Origin: Novosphingobium rosa NBRC 15208
GTDB lineage: Bacteria > Pseudomonadota > Alphaproteobacteria > Sphingomonadales > Sphingomonadaceae
NCBI RefSeq assembly: GCF_001598555.1
Contig: NZ_BCZE01000053.1
Coordinates: 1 to 62,590 of the forward strand
Reading direction: 5' to 3'
Length of the DNA: 62,590 nt
Shown here: one piece after another, positions 51,267 to 59,952 of the stretch
Layout of the letters: every line of letters starts with the position of its first letter
Position numbering within the stretch: position 1 is the first letter of the stretch
Notes under the pieces: model-generated
What the model was told of the DNA's origin: nothing
Database searches by the model: none
The model's input: the letters and a program-made list of their open reading frames with translations, nothing else
Made by a program: the position numbers and the translations under genes

Positions 51267-52175
51267 ATGGCCAGACTGACCACCACCCTTGCCATGAGTT
51301 TGATTGCAGCTTTGGGCGCAGCATCTGCAGTTGCGGCGGATGATCCGCTGCTGCGCCCTATCGCGCCCGCATACTCGGCCAAGCGTTTTCTCACCCCTGC
51401 CCAGCCGGTGCGGGTCTTTGGCAACACCTATCTCGTCGGCTTTGGCGGGGTGAGCGTGGCGCTGATCCGCACCAGCGCCGGGCTGATCCTGATCGACGGC
51501 AGCGTCCCCCAGAGCGTGGGGGCGGTTGAAGAGCATATGCGCGCGCTGGGCCTCTCGATCCGCGATGTGAAGCTGATCCTCTCCACCGAGCCGCATTTCG
51601 ACCATGCGGGGGGCATCGCCGCTCTGGAACGCGACAGCGGCGCCACCGTTCTGGCGGGCGCGGCGGCGGTGCCGGTGCTGCGGGCGCGCGGTCTTGATCC
51701 CAGCGATCCCCAGGCCTCGGGGTTGGAGCGCTTTCCCGCGCCGCGCAAGTTGCGGGCCGTGCGCGATGGAGAGCGGATCACCTTGGGCGACGTGACGGTG
51801 ACGGCCATCGCCATGCCCGGCCATACGCCCGGCTCGACAAGCTGGAGCTGGAAAAGCTGCGAGGGGCAGCGCTGTGAAACGGTGGTCTTCGCCGCCAGCA
51901 TCAATGCCGTGGCGCTGGGGGGCTATCGCTTTTCGGCGCCCGCGCATCGCGGTCGGGTGGACACCATTCGGCGTTCGATCACCAAATTGCGCGGCATCCC
52001 CTGCGATCTGGTGCTCACCTCTCACCCGGAACTGTCGGATGGGGAGGCCAAACAGGCGCAATTGGCGCGCCAAAGGTCGCCCAATCCGTTTCTCGATTCC
52101 GAAGGCTGCCGCAAGGCCGCCAATGCTTTCGAGAAACGGTTGAACGACCAGTTGGCCGAAGAGGCAAAGCGTTAG
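51267..52175 (+). CDS. Subclass B3 (B3-E-like) metallo-beta-lactamase
   Basis: 302-residue periplasmic zinc hydrolase. Signal peptide 1-23 (cut near AVAA-DD). The B3 zinc motif HxHxDH reads EPHFDHAGG: Glu108, His110, Asp112, His113. His186 in MPGHTPGSTSW and His253 in LTSHPELSDG complete an EHH/DHH set. B3-E enzymes with this Glu are known from sphingomonads, and several are active carbapenemases. SINAVALGGYRFS and a Cys pair (198/203) fit subclass B3. Expression is probably controlled by the divergent LysR gene. Confidence 0.9.
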   Translation: MARLTTTLAMSLIAALGAASAVAADDPLLRPIAPAYSAKRFLTPAQPVRVFGNTYLVGFGGVSVALIRTSAGLILIDGSVPQSVGAVEEHMRALGLSIRDVKLILSTEPHFDHAGGIAALERDSGATVLAGAAAVPVLRARGLDPSDPQASGLERFPAPRKLRAVRDGERITLGDVTVTAIAMPGHTPGSTSWSWKSCEGQRCETVVFAASINAVALGGYRFSAPAHRGRVDTIRRSITKLRGIPCDLVLTSHPELSDGEAKQAQLARQRSPNPFLDSEGCRKAANAFEKRLNDQLAEEAKR

Positions 52176-52198
52176 AAACGGCTCATGACGCCGTTCCC

Positions 52199-52357
52199 TC
52201 AGACGCTGCCCTGAAGCACCAGAACCAGCAGAACGATGATCAGAATGGTGCCCAGACCCACCGGAGCATAGCCCCAATTGGCATTGTAAGACCCCGCGCG
52301 GGGGAAGGAGCCGCCCAGCCACAAGACGAGCAGCACAACGAGCACGATGGTCAGCAT
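52199..52357 (-). CDS. DUF3309-type small membrane peptide
   Basis: 52-residue peptide, start ATG 52357, stop 52199. It begins MLTIVLVVLLVLWLGG, has the central GSYNANWGYAPVGLGTIL and ends in a second hydrophobic stretch (IIVLLVLVLQGSV). This is the DUF3309 pattern: two membrane segments joined by an aromatic/Gly turn. GGAAAGGATGGACCT is a plausible ribosome-binding region. Function is unknown. It is convergent with the beta-lactamase gene. Confidence 0.75.
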   Translation of the reverse strand: MLTIVLVVLLVLWLGGSFPRAGSYNANWGYAPVGLGTILIIVLLVLVLQGSV

Positions 52358-52545
52358 AGGTCCATCCTTTCCCAGAAAGATCAGTGATGTCGGTTAGCGG
52401 GGGATGGAATGTTTACCAAAAGCGGATGTTCCATGGCGGGATTGGCGGGCGGCGGGGATTTGGACATCGACCTTGGTCGAGAGGCCACGGGCACTCGCCG
52501 CAAGACCTCTTGCATCAGGGCCTTGCGCTCCCCACTCTGGGTATC

Positions 52546-53556
52546 ATGACAGCCCCCGTCCCCCTCTCCGTCCTCGATCTGGTCCCCGTCAACGATGGGG
52601 GCAGCCTGAGCCAGGCGCTGGCCAATGCCGCCAGCCTGGCCGCCCATGCGGAAAGCGCGGGTTACCACCGCTATTGGGTGGCCGAGCATCACGGCATGCA
52701 GGGCGTGGGCGGCGCGGCGACATCGGTGGTGCTGGCCCATGTCGGCGGGGCGACGAAGACCATCCGCATCGGGTCGGGCGGGATCATGCTGCCCAACCAC
52801 GCGCCCTTGCAGATCGCCGAGCAATTCGGCACGCTCGACGCGCTGTTCCCCGGGCGCATCGATCTGGCGCTGGGCCGCGCGCCGGGCTCGGACGGGCGGG
52901 TGGCGATGGCCCTGCGCCACGGCAATCCGGAAGAATTTCCCCGTCAGGTGGTGGACCTGCAGAACTATTTCGCGGGCGATCCGCGCATGGGCTTTACCGC
53001 CGTGCCCGGCGCCGGTGCTGCGCCCGGGATGTGGATTCTGGGCTCCAGCACCTATGGCGCGCAGCTGGCGGCGGCTCTGGGCCTGCCCTATGGCTTCGCC
53101 TCGCATTTCGCGCCCGCCGCGCTGGATGAGGCGCTGGCGGTCTATCGCCACCAGTTCCAGCCCTCCGCCGTGCTGGACAAGCCGCATGTGACGGTGGGCT
53201 TCAACATCTTCGCCGCCGATACGGCTGCGGAAGCGCGCTTTATCGCCACCTCCATGCAGCAGAAATTCGTCGCGCTGCGCAGCGGCCATGGCAGCGGGCC
53301 TTTCCGCGCGCCTCTCGAAGGGTTTTACGAGGGCTTGCCGCCCCATCAGCGCGCCATGCTGGACCAGATGATGCACTGCACCGCCATCGGCACGCGCGAG
53401 GATGTTGCGCGGAGTTTGACCGCCCTGCTGGAGCGCACCGGGGCCGATGAGGTGATCGTGGCCGGGCAGATTTTCGACCATGAGGCGCGGTTGAAGAGCT
53501 ATACGCTGGCCGCAGAGGCGATGGAGATGGTGGGGAAAGCTTCGGTTTCGGTTTGA
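52546..53556 (+). CDS. LLM-class flavin-dependent oxidoreductase
   Basis: 336-residue bacterial-luciferase-like enzyme. SVLDLVPVNDGGSLSQAL opens the fold; YWVAEHHGMQGVGGAATSV, IRIGSGGIMLPNHAPLQIAE and FPGRIDLALGRAPGSDG are the signatures of the MsnO8/YhbW subgroup. It uses reduced FMN or F420; FMN is likelier here. ATG 52546 gives the normal start. Substrate is unknown. Confidence 0.92.
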   Translation: MTAPVPLSVLDLVPVNDGGSLSQALANAASLAAHAESAGYHRYWVAEHHGMQGVGGAATSVVLAHVGGATKTIRIGSGGIMLPNHAPLQIAEQFGTLDALFPGRIDLALGRAPGSDGRVAMALRHGNPEEFPRQVVDLQNYFAGDPRMGFTAVPGAGAAPGMWILGSSTYGAQLAAALGLPYGFASHFAPAALDEALAVYRHQFQPSAVLDKPHVTVGFNIFAADTAAEARFIATSMQQKFVALRSGHGSGPFRAPLEGFYEGLPPHQRAMLDQMMHCTAIGTREDVARSLTALLERTGADEVIVAGQIFDHEARLKSYTLAAEAMEMVGKASVSV

Positions 53557-53575
53557 GGGTAAGAAGGAAGTCAAG

Positions 53576-53604
53576 ATGCGAGGGTGTTACACCCTCGCGC
53601 TCCC
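53576..53604 (+). repeat. Extragenic palindrome, family B copy 4
   Basis: ATGCGAGGGTGTTACACCCT then CGCGCTCCC. Two compensating changes keep the GCGAGGGTGT/ACACCCTCGC stem perfect. It starts 19 bases after the LLM oxidoreductase stop, in its sense orientation. Confidence 0.85.
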
Positions 53605-53801
53605 TTTAGTGTCTGCGTTGCACCCTGGCTAAGCCAACGGGCTCGCATTCATAGAGTTGCGGACACAAGATCGCCAGCATGGGGCTCCTCTCTGCAAGGT
53701 CAAATGCCTGCGGCGCTTTGCATTTCCACCATCCAGACGCCGTCTTCTTAAGACAATCCGTCTACACCCCGCACAATCGAATTTCTGATGGGGCAGGTAG
53801 A

Positions 53802-54578
53802 GTGAGGGCATGGAAAGCATCGCTGATGGCCTCGGCGATTTTATCATTGTCTTCGTGCTCGCTCACAGCGCAAGGCGGCGATGCTTGCGAGAACCCCGAA
53901 ATCCTGCGCATTCAAGTGGGGGACACCCTCTTTGACCTCACCAATTCGGTGGACACGCCCAGTTCCTCCAGCCTTGGGGAGGGAGAGAAAGGCCGCCGCA
54001 AATCGGGAATTGTGGAACCGCATATTCCCGGCCCACGCAACCGCTTAGCCTGCAACCTGAAGGGCCATCCCATTGCCAATCTTGGCCCCGATGTGAATTT
54101 TCTTTATCTCGGAGATGGCAGCGAACCGCCTCGGTATCGTTGGCGCGGCCACATGCATGCCATGGTGTGGATTTATAACTATGACGCCTTGGTCGCCCGT
54201 GGTTCCAACCATGATTACCTGACGGATGTGGAGCAGATCAAACATGTTCGCTTTATCAAGCGAACGGAGCTGCCCCGGAATGGCGCTTCCACCTTTAAGA
54301 AAACTGCTTTTGAATTTTCCGCCGGTGATCGGAAAGTTCGAATGGAATGCCTGACTGATTTTTATGCACGTTCAAAATCCGAAAACGATACGATCGTGCC
54401 TCCCAGCACTTGCTTTCCGAATGCCACATTTCGGGCTGGAAATCTGCTGATTTCAACCGATCAGCTGCCGATGGAATGGAAAACCAAACACCTCATTCCG
54501 CCTGAAGAATGGCCGGAACAATGGGCCTATACGATCAACAAGGTCTCGAGCTTCCGTGTCCCTCGGCAGGGCTCGTAA
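53802..54578 (+). CDS. Low-GC lipoprotein of unknown function
   Basis: 258-residue protein. GTG 53802 gives a signal sequence with Lys in the n-region and the lipobox ILSLSSCS (Cys near 19); ATG 53826 is an alternative. The mature protein has four more Cys (near DACENPE, LACNLKG, RMECLTD, STCFPN) and an aromatic segment GHMHAMVWIYNYDALV. I recognise no family. The body is clearly less GC-rich than its neighbours (one 60-base line has about 43% GC) and lies between opposed family-B palindromes, which suggests foreign origin. Confidence 0.7.
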   Translation: MRAWKASLMASAILSLSSCSLTAQGGDACENPEILRIQVGDTLFDLTNSVDTPSSSSLGEGEKGRRKSGIVEPHIPGPRNRLACNLKGHPIANLGPDVNFLYLGDGSEPPRYRWRGHMHAMVWIYNYDALVARGSNHDYLTDVEQIKHVRFIKRTELPRNGASTFKKTAFEFSAGDRKVRMECLTDFYARSKSENDTIVPPSTCFPNATFRAGNLLISTDQLPMEWKTKHLIPPEEWPEQWAYTINKVSSFRVPRQGS

Positions 54579-54613
54579 GAGGCTCAAACCCACCTCCCGC
54601 CGGGAGAGGTCAT

Positions 54614-54642
54614 GGGAGCGCGAGGGGGTAACCCCCTCGCAT
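54614..54642 (-). repeat. Extragenic palindrome, family B copy 5
   Basis: GGGAGCGCGAGGGGGTAACC then CCCTCGCAT on the plus strand, preceded by GTCAT as in copy 3. It lies 19 bases beyond the stop of the minus-strand corA-like gene, in that gene's sense orientation. Confidence 0.85.
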
Positions 54643-54661
54643 TTCCCTTCATTCCCTTAAT

Positions 54662-55594
54662 TCAAATCCAGTCCCGCCACTTGAACCACAGGTAGGGCAC
54701 CACCGCAGACAGCACGCAAAGCCCCAAAGCATAGGGATAGCCCCATGCCCAGCTCAACTCGGGCATGTTCTTGAAGTTCATGCCATAGATGCCAACGATC
54801 AGCACCGGCGGGATACCCACCACAGAGGCCACCGTCAGCAGCTTGACCACATCGTTCTGCTCGATGCTGATCAGCCCCGTCGCGGCATCCTGAATCAGCT
54901 GGATCCGCCCGGACAGGCTCACCTCGAACTCATCGAGCGAGGCGATATCGTGGTTGATCGCCGTCAGCCGGTCGTTGATGGCCTCATCCAGCTTGGGGGT
55001 GCAGCGGTCGGTCACGAAGCTGGCCATGCGGCCCATGCTCAGAAACATATAGCGCACGCGTGAGGCGCGGTCATTGGCGCGGCCGATGGTGCGGATCGTG
55101 CGGCGCAACACGCGGGTTTCCCTGGCGAGGCCGGCATCGCCCATGTCCTCGAAGAAGACGGTGCGGGCCACCTCGCCCACCAGTTCGGCGGCATGTTCCA
55201 GATGATCTGCGGCGCGGTCCACCGCTGCTTCCAGCAGCAGCACCAGCGCCAGGGCGGGGGTGAGATCCTCGGCTTCGCCCGCCTCCTTCATCACGCCCTC
55301 GAACACGCCGAGCGGGGCATAGCGCACCGTCACAAACACCTGGGGCGCCAGAATAAAGCCGGTGGGGGCGATTTCCCAGAGTTCGGTGTCGGTGTGGGCC
55401 AGCATGGGCGCGCTCATATAGAGCGTGTCACCATCGGCGCGCAGGCGGCTGGAGCTTTCGATCTCGCGCAGCGCCGCGCGGTCGGGCACCTTGATGCCGT
55501 AATCCTTCGCGATGCGGGCGATATCGGCCTCATCGGGGTTGAGCAGGTCGATCCAGACCGGTTTGGCGGCATCTGCGGGAATCGCTGTCAGCAT
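54662..55594 (-). CDS. corA: CorA-family magnesium/divalent cation channel
   Basis: 310-residue homopentameric channel. A soluble N-terminal funnel domain with a long helix is followed by two C-terminal membrane segments. The hallmark YGMNFKNMPEL lies between them (about 275). LTVASVVGIPPVLIVGIYGMN is TM1 and ALGLCVLSAVVPYLWFKW TM2. Length is usual (316 in E. coli). The C terminus KWRDWI is basic. It could also carry cobalt or nickel. Confidence 0.92.
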   Translation of the reverse strand: MLTAIPADAAKPVWIDLLNPDEADIARIAKDYGIKVPDRAALREIESSSRLRADGDTLYMSAPMLAHTDTELWEIAPTGFILAPQVFVTVRYAPLGVFEGVMKEAGEAEDLTPALALVLLLEAAVDRAADHLEHAAELVGEVARTVFFEDMGDAGLARETRVLRRTIRTIGRANDRASRVRYMFLSMGRMASFVTDRCTPKLDEAINDRLTAINHDIASLDEFEVSLSGRIQLIQDAATGLISIEQNDVVKLLTVASVVGIPPVLIVGIYGMNFKNMPELSWAWGYPYALGLCVLSAVVPYLWFKWRDWI

Positions 55595-55666
55595 GGATCG
55601 TCCGTTTCCTCCTCATATCCCCCGAGCAGGCCAACACCTTGAAACCACGAAGGTTGCGTCACAATG

Positions 55667-55705
55667 AAAAAGACCGGCGAGGAGCTGCCCCGCCGGTCCT
55701 TTTTT
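55667..55705. terminator. Terminator of the malic-enzyme gene
   Basis: AAAAGACCGGCG and CGCCGGTCCTTTTTT form an 8-base GC stem with A- and T-runs on both sides, just beyond the malic-enzyme stop (55725). On the minus strand the stem is followed by TTTTTC. Confidence 0.85.
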
Positions 55706-55724
55706 CTGCGCCATCAGGCCGGGC

Positions 55725-57992
55725 TTACTGGCGGTGGCACACCTCGGCGGCGGCGATGGTCGTCAGGTTGAGGATGCCGCGCGCGGTCACGCCGGGCGTC
55801 AGCACATGGATCGGCTTGGACAGGCCCATCAGCATCGGCCCCACGGTGGGCGAGCTGGAAGAGGCCGCCAGCGCCGTCAGGGTGATGTTGGCCGCGTCCA
55901 GATTGGGCATGACCAGCAGATTGGCCGGGCCTTCCAGCGGGCTGTCCATCACCAGCGTTTCACGCAGGCGCTGCGACAGGGCGGCGTCGGCATGCATTTC
56001 GCCATCGACCTGCAGGTCCGGAGCCTGCTGCTTCACCAGCTTGAAAGCCTTGCGCATCTTGCGCGCGCTGGGGCTGTGCGACGAACCGAAGTTGGAGTGC
56101 GAGAGCAGCGCCACACGCGGCGTCAGGCCAAATTGCGCGACATGCTCGGCGGCCAGCACCGTCATTTCGGCGATCTGCTCGGGCGTGGGATCGGGCACCA
56201 GATGGGTGTCGGTGATGAACAGCGCACCGGCATCGAGGATCAGGCCGGAGAGCGCATAGGCGCGCTGAAGGCCCGGGATCGGATCGATGATGCGCAGCAC
56301 ATGCTCGATCTGGCTCCAATATTCGGAGGTGCCGCCCACCAGCGCGGCATCGACCCGCCCCGTGCGCAGCAGCATCGCCGCCGTCACCGTGGGGCGGCGA
56401 TAGACGTGACGCAGGATTTCCTGCGAGGGCACGCCCTTGCGCGCGGCCAGCTTGCTGTAGGCTTCGGCCAGTGGACGCAGGATCTCGTGATCGGTCTCGG
56501 GATCGACCACCTCGACATCGCGGTCCAGCGCGAAGCGCAGGTTGAGGTCGGGCATGATCTTGGCCAGCACCCGGCGGCGCGCGACGATGGTGGGCTTGGC
56601 CAGTCCTTCGTCCAGCACGTCCTGAATGGCGCGCAGCACGCGCTCATCCTCACCCTCGGCATAGACGACGCGCTTTTGCGAGCCGCGCGCGGCCTCGAAC
56701 ACCGGCATCATCAGCTGGGTCGAGCGCAGGTTCTGCTCGGCCAGCGAACGACGATAGGCGTCGAGGTCGATGGTCTTGCGGGCCACACCGCTGTCCATCG
56801 CCGCCTTGGCGACGGCGGGGGCGATTTCGGAAATCAGGCGCGGATCGAAGGGCGTGGGGATGATGTATTCCGCGCCGAAGGTCAGGCGGCGGCCGCCATA
56901 GGCCTGGGCCACGCTTTCATGCGCGGGCAGGCGCGCCAGCGAGGCGATGGCCTCTGCCGCGGCGGCCTTCATCTCCTCATTGATCGCCGTGGCGCCGACA
57001 TCGAGCGCGCCGCGGAAGATGTAAGGGAAGCACAGGACATTGTTGACCTGATTGGGATAATCCGAACGCCCGGTGGCCACAATGGCATCGGGGCGCTGCT
57101 CGCGCACCACCTCGGGGCGGATTTCCGGCTCGGGATTGGCGAGCGCGAAGATCAGCGGCTTTTCGGCCAGCAGCGGCAGCCATTCGGGCTTCAACACGCC
57201 CGGCGCCGATAGGCCGAGGAACACATTCGCGCCCGGCAGCACCTCGGGCAGGGTGCGGGCGTTGGTTTCGCGCGCATAGCGGGCCATGTTGGGGGCCATG
57301 CCCTCACGCCCGGCATGGATCACGCCATCCTTGTCGGTCAGCGTCACATTCTCGATCCGCAGCCCCATCGAGACCAGCAGATCGACACAGGCCAGCGCCG
57401 CCGCGCCCGCGCCGGAGGTGACCAGCTTGACCTCGGACAGCTCCTTGCCCTGCAGCACCAGCGCATTGCGCACACCGGCGGCGACGACGATGGCGGTGCC
57501 ATGCTGATCGTCATGGAACACCGGAATGTTCATGCGCTTCTTCAGCTCGGCCTCGATGAAGAAGCATTCGGGGGCCTTGATGTCCTCAAGGTTGATGCCG
57601 CCGAAGGTCGGCTCCAGCAGGGCGACCGCGTCGATGAACTTTTGCGGATCGGTGGTGTCGACCTCAAGGTCGAACACATCGATGTCGGCGAATTTCTTGA
57701 AGAGCACCGCCTTGCCCTCCATCACCGGCTTGGAGGCCAGCGCGCCGATCGCGCCCAGACCCAGCACCGCCGTGCCGTTGGAGATCACCGCGACCAGATT
57801 GCCGCGCGCGGTGTACTCCAGCGCCTTGTCCGGATCGGCGGCGATTTCGGTGCAGGGGATGGCCACGCCCGGCGAATAGGCCAGCGCCAGATCGCGCTGG
57901 TTGACCATGCGCTTGGTCGGCTCGATGCTGAGTTTGCCTGGCTTGGGATAGCGGTGATAATCGAGTGCGGCGCGGTAAAGCGTATCGTCCAT
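55725..57992 (-). CDS. maeB: NADP-dependent malic enzyme with PTA-like domain
   Basis: 755-residue hybrid malic enzyme that decarboxylates malate to pyruvate, making NADPH. The malic domain (about 1-425) has AYSPGVAIPCTEIAADP, FGGINLEDIKAPECFFIE, the metal motif VFHDDQHGTAI and the NAD(P) loop TSGAGAAALACVDL. A C-terminal phosphotransacetylase-like domain (about 430-755) has LSHSNFGSSHSPSARKMRKA and is regulatory in MaeB, without PTA activity. Start 57992 was chosen because MDDTLYRAALDYHRYPKPGK is the family N terminus; upstream codons match nothing. Confidence 0.94.
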   Translation of the reverse strand: MDDTLYRAALDYHRYPKPGKLSIEPTKRMVNQRDLALAYSPGVAIPCTEIAADPDKALEYTARGNLVAVISNGTAVLGLGAIGALASKPVMEGKAVLFKKFADIDVFDLEVDTTDPQKFIDAVALLEPTFGGINLEDIKAPECFFIEAELKKRMNIPVFHDDQHGTAIVVAAGVRNALVLQGKELSEVKLVTSGAGAAALACVDLLVSMGLRIENVTLTDKDGVIHAGREGMAPNMARYARETNARTLPEVLPGANVFLGLSAPGVLKPEWLPLLAEKPLIFALANPEPEIRPEVVREQRPDAIVATGRSDYPNQVNNVLCFPYIFRGALDVGATAINEEMKAAAAEAIASLARLPAHESVAQAYGGRRLTFGAEYIIPTPFDPRLISEIAPAVAKAAMDSGVARKTIDLDAYRRSLAEQNLRSTQLMMPVFEAARGSQKRVVYAEGEDERVLRAIQDVLDEGLAKPTIVARRRVLAKIMPDLNLRFALDRDVEVVDPETDHEILRPLAEAYSKLAARKGVPSQEILRHVYRRPTVTAAMLLRTGRVDAALVGGTSEYWSQIEHVLRIIDPIPGLQRAYALSGLILDAGALFITDTHLVPDPTPEQIAEMTVLAAEHVAQFGLTPRVALLSHSNFGSSHSPSARKMRKAFKLVKQQAPDLQVDGEMHADAALSQRLRETLVMDSPLEGPANLLVMPNLDAANITLTALAASSSSPTVGPMLMGLSKPIHVLTPGVTARGILNLTTIAAAEVCHRQ

Positions 57993-58250
57993 CTTCAAAC
58001 CTTGAGCAAGGGCAGCAGGAGTACCCGGCAGGAATGCCCGGCAGACACGCAAGCGGGCATACGCCCCATGCATACGAACCCGCCGCGCGAGTCAGGGCCT
58101 TAACCCATTCATCTTGCCGAGGCGAGAGCGAACCGACACGGTTTCTACGCGTGGTTTGTTGCAATTTTTGCGTGCATTCCGTCGCAACATGCAATCGTGC
58201 CGCCGGTCGGTTGCGCCTTGCCTTCCTGCCCTCGCGCAGTCCCCCGATCG

Positions 58251-59558
58251 TCAGGCCCGCACGGGCTTCAACAGGCATTTTTCCAGCAGAACACGGCAGA
58301 GCCGGGCCAGCGGCATCTCCAGCCAGCGATAGCACAGATCGGCCAGCAGCACCGTCATGCCGATGGAACCCACGCAAAGCGCCAGGCGGAAGGCGATCTG
58401 CATCGCCCCGGTGCCGCTGTGCATCGGATCATGGCCGATCAGCAGGATCACCGCCTCATACAGCCCCTCGATCACCGCGAAATGCAGCAGATAGCCGGAA
58501 TAGGAGGCCCGCCCGATCCGCGCCAGCCATCCCCAGCCCAGCAGCGCCGGAAACCAGCCGCGCCCCGCCGCCGCCATGGCCACGCAGCCTACCCCCAGCA
58601 TCGTCGCCGCCGAGAAGATGAAGGCGCCGCGCCCCTGCCCCATGCCGTCGCCCGAGAGGATCTTCTGCACCACCTCGATGCCCTGCGCCCCCAGATGATG
58701 GTTCACCACGGCATAGACCGCCACCAGAAGCGCCATCGCCATCACCCCCAGCATCATCAGGAACCCGGCCTGCGGCGCCCCGATCCGCGCCCGATAGAGC
58801 GCCAGCAGGCATCCCGCCGAGAAGGCGTCGAAATGCAGGAAGGAGATGTGCGCCGACTGATTGAAATGCTGCAACTGGCCGATCAGGGCGATGCGCCCCA
58901 GCAGGCACCCCGCCACCACCCCCGCCAGACAGCGCTTGAGCGCGCCATCCGACAGCAGCACGATCGCAACCCCCGCCAGCGCATAGAACTGCATCTCCAC
59001 CGAGATGGTCCAGAGATGGGTGGTGGGCAGCACCGATATTTCGGGATGATCCAGCAGATAGAAATTATAGGTGAAACTGGCCTGCGACAGGATCTCCCAC
59101 GGGTCATCCGGCCCCGGCAGCCAGAAGGTGATGAACCCGGCCAGCGCCACATAAAGCCAGTAAAGTGGGATGATCCGCGCCGCGCGGCGGATGTAGAAGC
59201 CCGCGAGCGCCGCCCCTTTATCGCGCGCGATGGCGCGGCGCGTATCACCCGCGATGGCGCGAGGCGGATCGCCGCGACGGATCGAGAGCGTCACGACGAA
59301 GCCCGAGATGACATAGAAGATCCATACCCCCAGCCAGCCGATGGGGAAAATATCGGTGTGCTGGGCGATCACCGCCATCATGGCCAGCGCACGCAGCGCA
59401 TCGATCCGGTCGTAACGCGCCGCGCCATGGCCGGGCCGCCCGCCCCCCTGCCCCACGGATGGCGAGGCATGAGGCAAAGGGGGGGGCAAAGGATGCGGCA
59501 AAGGGTGAGAGGCAGGATTGGGGACTGTCAGCCGCGGGCTTGTCAGCATGGATTTCAT
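58251..59558 (-). CDS. Acyltransferase-3 family membrane protein
   Basis: 435-residue multispan O-acyltransferase of the OafA/NodX type. YDRIDALRALAMMAVIAQHT carries the conserved Arg and His; GVWIFYVISGFVVTLSI and THLWTISVEMQFY (SxEHQFY-like) are the other signatures. About ten spans follow. A Pro/Leu-rich leader (about residues 10-40) with repeated PLPHPL is unusual. The start 59558 has GGAAGGGG upstream. It may acetylate a surface polysaccharide. No glycan cluster is near. Confidence 0.88.
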   Translation of the reverse strand: MKSMLTSPRLTVPNPASHPLPHPLPPPLPHASPSVGQGGGRPGHGAARYDRIDALRALAMMAVIAQHTDIFPIGWLGVWIFYVISGFVVTLSIRRGDPPRAIAGDTRRAIARDKGAALAGFYIRRAARIIPLYWLYVALAGFITFWLPGPDDPWEILSQASFTYNFYLLDHPEISVLPTTHLWTISVEMQFYALAGVAIVLLSDGALKRCLAGVVAGCLLGRIALIGQLQHFNQSAHISFLHFDAFSAGCLLALYRARIGAPQAGFLMMLGVMAMALLVAVYAVVNHHLGAQGIEVVQKILSGDGMGQGRGAFIFSAATMLGVGCVAMAAAGRGWFPALLGWGWLARIGRASYSGYLLHFAVIEGLYEAVILLIGHDPMHSGTGAMQIAFRLALCVGSIGMTVLLADLCYRWLEMPLARLCRVLLEKCLLKPVRA

Positions 59559-59952
59559 CGCAGCCCCTTCCCGGCCCGCCAGCCGGTCTTGCGCACCGGG
59601 CTGGCCATCTCTTCGCCACGCCCCGTCATCCTTTCGCTGGCTGGGGGGCGCCGCAGAACCCCTGTGGCCTAACACCCGCCCTCACGAAGGGAACGGTGCG
59701 AAACCTCCGAAGCGGAGCGATGGCCCGCAAAACCCCGCATAGCCCACCCTGAAATGCCCAAAGCGGATGCTTCATGCCCCCCGGAACCACCCGCAAGGCG
59801 CCTGCGCCGCCGCGACTCCAGACCGGTTAACGGCTTGACGGGCCTGCCCCGCAAGCGCAGAGGAACAGCCGTCAAGGCTCCCCCGAACCTTTGGAACGCA
59901 AGGCCCTGTGGGAACGGGAGATTGGCCCGTGCATTCCCCTTTGCAGGTTCAC
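59559..59952. other. 394-base region upstream of the phytochrome gene
   Basis: A divergent promoter region between the acyltransferase and phytochrome genes. It holds CTTGACGG (59834-59841) and CCGTCAAG (59869-59876), 8-base arms 27 bases apart, and a GCCGG-rich hairpin near 59575-59610. I find no supported gene; the in-frame GTG 59908 would extend the phytochrome by 15 residues without matching the family. Confidence 0.55.

Noticed and set aside
40955..54642. Family-B repeats as a CRISPR-like array
   Set aside because: Copies are kilobases apart, palindromic, in both orientations and without spacers or cas genes.
59834..59876. CTTGACGG/CCGTCAAG pair as a small RNA or operator
   Set aside because: Arms are only 8 bases with a 27-base gap, and no promoter or terminator frames a transcript; recorded only in the intergenic entry.
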